Positions 7,801 through 10,852 of a DNA stretch of 10,852 nt are shown here, piece after piece (the first letter of the stretch is position 1; every line of letters begins with the position of its first letter). The position numbers were made by a program, and so were the translations under genes. The stretch comes from an uncultured Eubacteriales bacterium (GTDB taxonomy: Bacteria; Bacillota_A; Clostridia; Oscillospirales; Oscillospiraceae), in NCBI GenBank assembly GCA_949742895.1, contig CATJRT010000135.1, positions 1-10,852 of the forward strand. The letters run 5' to 3'. The notes under the pieces are model-generated. The model saw only the letters and a program-made list of their open reading frames with translations, did not search any database and was not told where the DNA came from.

Positions 7801-8480
7801 GAGGGCGGCGCATCCGTCAGCGGCATGGCCTGGTCCTGTACCTCGTCGTCGGACTGGGCCTCGGGGTCCGCGCTGGGCGTCTCCGCGGGCTTTTTCATGG
7901 GGATGCCGTCGATGCCGATGGCGTTCACCCCGCGCATGACGGTCGCCTCCCGGCTGCCGGCTATGCAGGCATCGACGATGACCTTGAACTCCTCGGGGGA
8001 GAAATCCTTGAACTTGTGGTAGTCCTCGCCGGAGGCGGGGTCCTCCTCATAGTTCTCGGTGACCCGGTATCCCTTCAGGTAGCCGATTCGTTCGCCGAGA
8101 AATTCCTCCGATACCTCTGCATTATCCGCATTATACGTCAAAAGGGTCGGATTTTCCCACGGATACTCTGTTTTGGCACGATAAAGCACCAGATCCACAG
8201 GCTGCGAGAACTGCATGGAAAAGGCCAAAATGGTCCATTCCAGGTTCTTGCCGCCGTTGTCCGTTGTAACTGGCGTATGGAAAAAGTTATCTGAGTTTTT
8301 ATAAAAATAGGTCGAAATGGGCCGCTGGTTTGCCACGCCATAGAGCTGCATATTCTTGAACACGGCGTCGTCTACGCCTCTGGTATATGTTGCCATCGCC
8401 GTTACCGGCAGCATGGTAAGCACCAGCGCAAAAGTCAGGATGAGGGATATCACCCTGAAAGATCGTTTTTGGCCTTTCAT
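723..8480 (-). CDS. Giant secreted RHS/YD-repeat protein with SH3b domains and a variable C-terminal tip
   Basis: The product has 2585 residues. I place the start at 8480, since AAAGGAAG lies 7 bases upstream and the next residues form a Sec signal peptide (basic N-end, hydrophobic residues 10-24, cleavage probably after AMA at 28-30). A longer TTG-initiated form would bury the signal. Residues 31-300 are unrecognised and include an acidic linker near 200-230. A DUF6531-like segment (DPVNLLTG, residue 305 on) precedes YD repeats from about 414 to 2150. The RHS core (GMYYAKARFYS) ends with DPLGL at 2207-2211. Two SH3b domains follow (2230-2295 and 2316-2382), then an unrecognised C-terminal domain (2388-2585). 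Known RHS proteins form a hollow shell holding a C-terminal toxin released at the DPxGL site. I infer that role here. Sec secretion resembles Gram-positive WapA-type proteins rather than type VI-delivered RHS proteins. The final 200 codons are clearly more AT-rich than the repeats. Confidence 0.95.
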   Translation of the reverse strand: MKGQKRSFRVISLILTFALVLTMLPVTAMATYTRGVDDAVFKNMQLYGVANQRPISTYFYKNSDNFFHTPVTTDNGGKNLEWTILAFSMQFSQPVDLVLYRAKTEYPWENPTLLTYNADNAEVSEEFLGERIGYLKGYRVTENYEEDPASGEDYHKFKDFSPEEFKVIVDACIAGSREATVMRGVNAIGIDGIPMKKPAETPSADPEAQSDDEVQDQAMPLTDAPPSMDGKIQNYLVWDGSVVDEDGNAADVDYTDGKYVIVMQPCTEKNKLYNSFLAFDVVNNKMPEQLTTEEFPTMHYEYPADPVNLLTGSFSWNYTDLSLYGKYDLPFTRYYESSDAARDHGLGLGWSTNYSIELHVDTLYAQVTLPGGKDIYFNLYYDGSYRAKAGSAFTFEAIPDGYRLTHQDGTVYIFNDNEYLTSISTQDGNVVDVFYSDGRLVSVSNSSGVLKFSYNADGQMERVTDSVGRSLALTYDGGYLSSVENADGDSLRYAYDGGFLTDVTNFKGEVYVSNTYDAAGRVVSQYVRDQGNFQFTYDDNARTNTCTGENGYYLSIVYDDQGRIVKSTDSRGTRSFEYNVLNQRLSETDREGSTTSYQYDSNNNVTKVTYPDGSSESYTYNGDNQVTSVTGRDGATVRYTYDGDKNLTSVTDTMGHTVSYAYDRRHDLTATTDALGNVTSYTYDNAGNRTSMTDAEGNKTTYTYDRQGRLTSVKDAQGNVTAYEYTDAGKLVKVTDANGSVQTYTVDGNGFNTSQSDWLGHVTSYERDAQNNVTAVTDPLGNTTTYTYDKAGNMAASTDANGNTTTYVYDAEGRMTSMTDAAGNTWTYTYDKVGRLVSTKDPAGGVTSTVYDAMGQTVSSTGANGGVTRYTYDAAGRVTKVTDALGNASTRTYDANGNLLSVTDRTGARTTYAYDAAGRMTSMTDALGNVTTYTYDALGRMTQTTTPGGAESSTEYDSLGRSTKRTDALGFATQYTYDALGRVTKIAYADGSTVSYTYDANGQVLTVTDQLGGVTAYAYDDAGRMTSSTDPMGHVTGYEYDAAGNLLKQTDALGNATTYTYNANGRVASVTDAEGSTVRYAYDSRGNVASVTDPEGGVTRYQYDLSGNLSKVTDAEGNTTTYAYDLLDRQTGVTDGRGNTWTYAYDAEGRIVSTKDPLNYSASRSYDALGRLVSETDANGNVWSYEYDADGHLTGKTDPLGHKTVYTYDAAGQLLKTTSALGLETSITYDSMGRPVSQTDPMGHAVTFLYDARGRLAGLTNADGTTVSYTYDANGNPLTTTDEAGNTVSYVYDAAGRMTGQTDALGHKTAYEYDKVGNLVKQTDALGGVTSWVYDRNGNLLSTTDANGSTTSYTYDKLGRVLTATDPNGGVTSAEYDANGNLVKATDPEGNVTTYTYDARDQLSSYTDAEGYTTSYTYDGNGNVTSVTDGNGHTTTYTYDGLDRAVSRTNAEGNVATNEYDADGRLVKTVGEEGAVTLYAYDDRGRLTSLTDALGHVTSFEYDAMDRVTKVTDAKGNSTTYTYDAVGNVATQTNANGVTTTYTYDANNDLTSVKDRAGTVSYTYDALGRTTAVTDRRGNVQSFTYDAGGRIVKVTDKNGNSTTYTYDKNGNIVKTTDALGNETVFAYNANDQLISMDLHRVDGLHEQDEHQVTLYEYDGRNLVTKVVQPTGHEELYVYDGNGNLVSKTDGDGYVTEYSYNSLDLVANINYNGAKEVNYQYNKVGELVRMDDWLGTTTFELDLLNQLTKVTDHKGNVVEYTYDEVGNQTSLTYPDGSAVSKSYDALGQLLRVTDAEKDQYTYTYDDAGNVTKLTYPNGWVEDYTYDEEGNLLKTVDTDPFHNNKVSTKYEYRYDAEGNLISEYKRDTTAGNKALTTTYGYDALNRLVSAHEEGVGVNTTRTYQYDSLGNLIRQEQDGCVEYKYNGVHLDESRECGVIPGVIGTCRWEYTYDGRGNLISEDKYTRTTTGMDWQNVAAYVYDETNRLVDGKNEQGERSLYTYNGLGVRVGRELIMQDNSHGYTDFHSETPSVETGIDKPEVVKESYVVDYTTATRETLVMQEEGGFDYRWVYGLDRLSVKITSEGTNWWGQNVKQDILKDYTHQDRLGSTTNLTDKFGRVVGRADYNEWGEATYREALSITSSYRRIYPQSSYTGHDWDDVLGMYYAKARFYSAEDKRFVAMDPVKGSITDPMSLMPYLYCVDNPLKYTDPLGLMQAMPDLTLGGSGGATQSQLTVTENGVRMRGAPGLNGPVLGSLNKGTTVVSLGSSITRDGHTWEKVKVNGQQCWVSSKYLRSALSTTPSTTPVSNPNPSSDSGTTYTVNATAGLKLRAAPSLSSRTLEVLKNGTPVTSLGESKTADGYHWLKVSVGGQVGWVASEFLNKGLAQTDAVNINISEDTIDDIQILIQRFSTVMCKTIEQGIQSYFQFSTCDSDKPKISAWYEKQGPATAKILYLDWDFLKGLVVGTEIDAELNKTDFWGITLAEIVLGFISIDYDAKYGGFGVNVIHGEADLGISSDVVGFNAKASLTEATGCFKIPIANGYYFVTTGEFDILSAGASAGYIKGKGLGLSIAFGIGAGIYFDIRRDE
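1848..2033 (-). other. RHS core domain ending at the DPLGL processing motif
   Basis: Residues 2150-2211 carry the conserved RHS core: YTGHDWDDVLGMYYAKARFY, then a DP-containing stretch, YLYCVDNPLKY and DPLGL. In characterised RHS proteins an aspartyl self-cleavage occurs right after this motif and frees the C-terminal toxin. The motif is intact here, so cleavage after residue 2211 would free a 374-residue fragment. Confidence 0.85.
1990..7240 (-). repeat. YD-repeat array, about 63-bp period
   Basis: The coding sequence repeats a roughly 21-residue unit of the form G(N/G)xTxYxYDxxGRxxxxTDAxG over about 5.2 kb. At a 63-base period this is on the order of 80 units. The middle units (about 3900-6500) are the most uniform, while units near both ends drift. 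In solved RHS and Tc structures such repeats form a spiralling beta-sheet shell. The same low-complexity codon use keeps a frame open on the opposite strand for over 5 kb, which is a by-product and not a gene. Confidence 0.9.
8391..8480 (-). other. Sec signal peptide of the RHS protein
   Basis: Residues 1-30 have a basic start (K2, K5, R6, R9), a hydrophobic core (VISLILTFALVLTML) and an AxA-type site (A28-M29-A30). No lipobox cysteine or LPXTG sorting signal is seen in the protein, so it is probably released or held non-covalently at the wall. Confidence 0.85.
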
Positions 8481-8487
8481 ATTCAGG

Positions 8488-8495
8488 CTTCCTTT
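8488..8495 (-). promoter_or_regulatory. Ribosome binding site that decides the RHS start
   Basis: AAAGGAAG lies 7 bases before the ATG at 8480. An earlier GAAAGGAG (8571-8578) is only 3 bases from an upstream TTG, too close to work, so the 29-residue extension is unlikely. Confidence 0.75.
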
Positions 8496-8591
8496 CTCTT
8501 GTATTTTTTGCTTCTGTACAGCTTGGTACAATTTTTGCCTGCCTGACCAGAGCATTTTTTGTCTCAACCACTCCTTTCGTTCAGCGTCGGA

Positions 8592-9311
8592 TCATATCCG
8601 CTCGCACGACTCGATCAGCGCTTTCCCGTAGGAATACGACCGCTCCTTCATGCCCTTCCGTGTGACAAAGGAGATCAGCAGGATCCCCAGCGCAAAGATA
8701 TAGAGCGAGATGTATTCCGGGAACGGATGGAGGAACAGCCCCTCTGCGCTGAAGTCCGGGATCAGCCAAAGCTCCCGGAACGCCAGCAGGGCATAGATGA
8801 CGATGGCCACCGGCTTGATCCCATACAGGTTGCGATAAAAATGGTATTCCTTTAACTGCTGGTACACCCGGAATTCCTTCTCGCGGTCTGAATTTGCCCG
8901 GTTTTTCAGGCTCCGGACTGCAGCGTCGTACTGCCCGTCGGACTCCGCCGTCTCATCGGACGCCTCCAGCGGGAGCGCCAGACCAAAGACCTCGTTGATC
9001 CGCTGGTGGTACTTCCGCTTGGAGACTGCGCCGATGCTCGGGTCGGAAAAGCGCAGCAGGATAACGGACGGCTTTGCCCCCAGGCGTTTGTCCATCCGTT
9101 CCTCGCAGCGCTTGCCCATGTCCCGCGCCAGCCGGTACAGCAGCGAGACGGCGGCCACCAGCAGCACCGCCATGAACCCGGTCTCCACCAGCCCGGAAAA
9201 GGAAAAACCTTTTGCCAGCGCGGCAAAGAAAAGCGGGATGGAAGCGACGATCACCGGCATCACCCGGGACTGCCGTGTGAAATCGTCAAAATGTTCGCTC
9301 AGTTTCACCAT
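8592..9311 (-). CDS. Four-helix membrane protein paired with an MBL hydrolase
   Basis: This is a 239-residue protein with two pairs of membrane helices seen by eye, at about 18-34 and 42-60, then 166-185 and 200-216. Between them lies a charged domain of about 105 residues (62-165), probably cytosolic by the positive-inside rule. It carries the sequence SVILLRFSDPSIGAVSKRKY at 82-101 and a helical, charged stretch (AVRSLKNRANSDREKEFRVY, 131-150). I do not recognise a named family. The layout of helix pairs around a soluble domain recalls membrane partners or effectors in prokaryotic conflict systems, but that is an analogy. The ATG overlaps the end of the MBL gene by 7 bases (ATGGTGA), and GAGG elements lie just upstream, so translation is probably coupled and the two proteins made together. 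The RHS start lies 111 bases downstream. Confidence 0.85.
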   Translation of the reverse strand: MVKLSEHFDDFTRQSRVMPVIVASIPLFFAALAKGFSFSGLVETGFMAVLLVAAVSLLYRLARDMGKRCEERMDKRLGAKPSVILLRFSDPSIGAVSKRKYHQRINEVFGLALPLEASDETAESDGQYDAAVRSLKNRANSDREKEFRVYQQLKEYHFYRNLYGIKPVAIVIYALLAFRELWLIPDFSAEGLFLHPFPEYISLYIFALGILLISFVTRKGMKERSYSYGKALIESCERI

Positions 9312-10405
9312 TCCTCGACCTCATCGTAAAATTCCACAGGGGTCGAGCTGCCCCACCCTCTCGACGGCATATTGCCATGATGGTACTGGATGATATGCCC
9401 GGAGGCATTGTAGACCTTCGTGCCCCGGCGCAGATAGGCATTGGTCACCATCCGCTTGGGATGGTCGCTGCCCTGCCCGGTGCAGACGATGGCCTGCTTC
9501 CCGGTCTCCACACCCTGTTCCACGATCTCGCCCACCATCCGGTCCATAATGGAGGGGCTGACGTTGTGGCGGCCGCCATGATGGGGGATCTCGTACAGTG
9601 TGACGTTTTCCCGGATGCCCTTGCCGGTGCTGTCCGCATAGTCCATGGCCTGCGCCAAGCCCCTGATGCCCACGTCGCCGGTCAGCATGAAATACTCATC
9701 ATCCATCTCGCCGAGGATGACGGTGCTGGTCTCATTGTCCGGCTGGGTCGAAACGTTTTCCCGGAGGGAATCGGCATTCCAGGCTTCCGCGATCCAGTTG
9801 AGGACACGCTTGGCAGCTTCGGCCACACAATGGAGCAGACCGGCGTTTTCCTGCTCAGACACGCTTTCCAGCATGGTCGTCTTTTCGGACTCGGCGATCA
9901 TTTCGAGGTAGAACTCCTTGCTGGGCGAGAGGACGGTGAGCTTGTCCGCGATTGGCGTGCCCTCGAACGCACTGCATATCTCGATCCCGCGCTCCTGCGC
10001 CATCTCCTCAAGGGCTGCGGTCTTGTCGTAGATCGTCCTGAGATGCTCCGCCAGCGTTTTTTCCGTTATCCTGTGGTCGTTGATACGATCATAAAGTTCG
10101 CCGGCGTAGTCCCACGGGCAGTTCATGTACAGCTTGCCCACCTCGAAGTTCTCCAGGATGGTCCTGAGCCCCACGGAGTGATCCCCGTGGGGATGGGAGC
10201 AGATGACGAAGTCGATGTATCCGCCCTCCTGCCCGTCGAAATAATACTGGATCATGTGATCCTTCAGCGCCTCGCCGTAGGCAGAGGTGCCGCCGTCGAA
10301 CACCCCGACGGTATAGCTGCCGTTCGGGTTTTTCCACCGCATGCCGATCGCGGTAGCGTCATCGGTCTTTTTGTTGACCCCGATGAAGTCCAGTTCATAG
10401 GCCAT
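9305..10405 (-). CDS. Stand-alone ComEC/Rec2-like metallo-beta-lactamase fold hydrolase
   Basis: This is a 366-residue soluble protein with no signal peptide. Metal-binding motifs of the MBL fold are present in order: SHPHGDH (H71, H73, D75, H76), NETSTVIL at 224-231, TGDVG with D244, and PHHGG with H275/H276. The NxxS, GD and HHG pattern matches the MBL domain of ComEC/Rec2-type competence proteins, but the membrane channel part of ComEC is absent. A helical insert of roughly 100 residues (about 105-215) separates the first motif from the rest. Such enzymes often cut phosphodiester or other ester bonds. The substrate here is unknown. The active site looks intact. A strong ribosome binding site precedes the ATG, and the stop overlaps the next gene by 7 bases, so the two products likely work together. 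No DNA-uptake genes are seen nearby, which argues against a competence role. Confidence 0.9.
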   Translation of the reverse strand: MAYELDFIGVNKKTDDATAIGMRWKNPNGSYTVGVFDGGTSAYGEALKDHMIQYYFDGQEGGYIDFVICSHPHGDHSVGLRTILENFEVGKLYMNCPWDYAGELYDRINDHRITEKTLAEHLRTIYDKTAALEEMAQERGIEICSAFEGTPIADKLTVLSPSKEFYLEMIAESEKTTMLESVSEQENAGLLHCVAEAAKRVLNWIAEAWNADSLRENVSTQPDNETSTVILGEMDDEYFMLTGDVGIRGLAQAMDYADSTGKGIRENVTLYEIPHHGGRHNVSPSIMDRMVGEIVEQGVETGKQAIVCTGQGSDHPKRMVTNAYLRRGTKVYNASGHIIQYHHGNMPSRGWGSSTPVEFYDEVEEW

Positions 10406-10413
10406 ATCGATCG

Positions 10414-10421
10414 CCTCCTTT
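10414..10421 (-). promoter_or_regulatory. Strong ribosome binding site of the MBL gene
   Basis: AAAGGAGG lies 8 bases before the ATG at 10405, near-ideal for a Firmicute. It fixes the start and suggests that the MBL gene is the first well-translated gene of the cluster. Confidence 0.8.
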
Positions 10422-10444
10422 GGCCGTGCCCCTTGCGGAGCGGG

Positions 10445-10582
10445 TCAGTTTGAGCCTATCCCATTTTTGTGCGGCATCGCTTCCTTCCGTGCTGTAATGA
10501 CCTGTTGGGCGACCCTGCCCGGCATTTTTCGATGATCTCCGCCTTCATAATATATATTGCCTGAGAAAGCAAGTCCTGACAT
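10445..10582 (-). CDS. Doubtful 45-residue frame ahead of the MBL gene
   Basis: A minus-strand frame begins ATG TCA GGA at 10582 and ends TGA at 10445, 39 bases before the MBL start. The product would begin MSGLAFSGNIYYEGG and end basic, with HRKMPGRVAQQVITARKEAM in the middle. There is no ribosome binding site before the ATG, only AT-rich sequence. It could be a small gene with a weak start, a leader peptide, the worn-down tail of an older gene, or chance. No family is recognised. A TATTAT and TATATT run near 10549-10558 could be a -10 region for the MBL operon, but no good -35 accompanies it. Confidence 0.2.
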   Translation of the reverse strand: MSGLAFSGNIYYEGGDHRKMPGRVAQQVITARKEAMPHKNGIGSN

Positions 10583-10624
10583 AAAAACCGAAAATTTCAT
10601 AAAAAACTTTTTTGAACAGGATCT

Positions 10625-10852
10625 TCAGCCTATGATATATATAGTTATTATCCGTTTTCCATCATGGCTCAGAGCGACCACGACCGTCTGGGCAGTCAAA
10701 TCATCCAAATCCTTGACCGGGATAACATTGCACTCTTGTTTTGACATCTGGTATACCGGTACATCGGGATCAACATTAGCGACAAACTCACTGATCCCGT
10801 TTTGCGTGATGAGCAGCGGCCCTTCATTATAGTCAATAGAGCAATTCTGGTA
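10625..10852 (-). CDS. C-terminal fragment of an unrecognised gene cut by the window edge
   Basis: The minus strand is open in frame from the window edge to a TGA at 10625, giving 75 residues with no start seen. The visible part begins YQNCSIDYNEGPLLITQNG and ends with a hydrophobic run (KRIITIYIIG). It alternates hydrophobic and polar residues as a beta-rich soluble domain would, with an acidic middle (VKDLDDL). The balanced residue composition supports real coding sequence. No domain is recognised. It points the same way as the MBL gene but is separated from it by 219 bases, so it may or may not share a transcript. No clear terminator follows. Only a loopless AAAAAAGTTTTTT palindrome is seen just after the stop. 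Confidence 0.55.
   Translation of the reverse strand, partial: YQNCSIDYNEGPLLITQNGISEFVANVDPDVPVYQMSKQECNVIPVKDLDDLTAQTVVVALSHDGKRIITIYIIG

Noticed and set aside
7404..8294. A 296-codon plus-strand frame opposite the start of the RHS gene.
   Set aside because: It is a Val/Gly-rich shadow with no ribosome binding site or domain, and it lies opposite recognised RHS sequence.
8515..8530. A small hairpin (TGTAC/GTACA) between the membrane protein gene and the RHS gene.
   Set aside because: The stem is only 5 base pairs and no T-tract follows on the minus strand, so it does not support a terminator or riboswitch.
8481..8567. A 29-residue upstream extension of the RHS protein from a TTG.
   Set aside because: The ribosome binding site is too close to that TTG, and the extension would place a charged segment before the signal peptide. 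The ATG at 8480 has a good site and a clean signal peptide.
9305..10405. Calling the MBL protein a competence protein (ComEC) or a beta-lactamase.
   Set aside because: It lacks the ComEC membrane channel and any signal peptide, and no DNA-uptake genes are nearby. The fold name does not imply antibiotic hydrolysis.
9377..10453. A 358-codon plus-strand frame opposite the MBL gene.
   Set aside because: The minus-strand frame carries all MBL metal motifs in order and a strong ribosome binding site. The plus-strand frame has neither.
10605..10617. An AAAAAAGTTTTTT-type palindrome after the right-edge gene as a terminator.
   Set aside because: It has no GC-rich stem and no loop, so it is unlikely to end transcription.

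Overview
The window reads as an accessory locus of a Gram-positive gut Firmicute, most likely of the Clostridia/Oscillospirales type. This inference rests on the strong AGGAGG-like ribosome binding sites, the style of the Sec signal peptide on the giant protein, the high GC of the main genes and the short GC-rich hairpins. No rRNA, tRNA, CRISPR array or complete transposase is visible.

Every supported gene is on the minus strand, so the biological order runs from high to low coordinates. At the right edge is the C-terminal 75 codons of an unrecognised gene (10625-10852). A 218-base spacer follows, holding one doubtful 45-codon frame. Next come two tightly coupled genes: a stand-alone ComEC/Rec2-like metallo-beta-lactamase (MBL) fold hydrolase (9305-10405) and a four-helix membrane protein (8592-9311) that overlaps it by 7 bases. 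After 111 bases comes the dominant gene, 723-8480, a 2585-residue secreted RHS/YD-repeat protein. Its order is signal peptide, unrecognised N-terminal domain, DUF6531-like segment, about 5.2 kb of YD repeats, an RHS core ending in DPLGL, two SH3b domains and an unrecognised 198-residue C-terminal domain. It is followed 61 bases later by a 100-residue multi-pass membrane protein (359-661), placed where an immunity protein would be expected.

The left 358 bases contain no convincing gene. They hold three hairpins and sequence that looks like a decayed or non-coding edge of a repeated or mobile segment.

The simplest reading is a polymorphic toxin locus: the RHS shell carries a variable C-terminal effector, and the small membrane protein protects the producer. 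The unusual part is the MBL hydrolase plus membrane protein pair directly upstream and co-directional. The pair could be an independent two-gene defence or stress module, or could serve the RHS protein. The sequence alone does not decide this. The GC content falls clearly at the RHS C-terminal tip and the putative immunity gene, which fits a separately acquired effector/immunity cassette.
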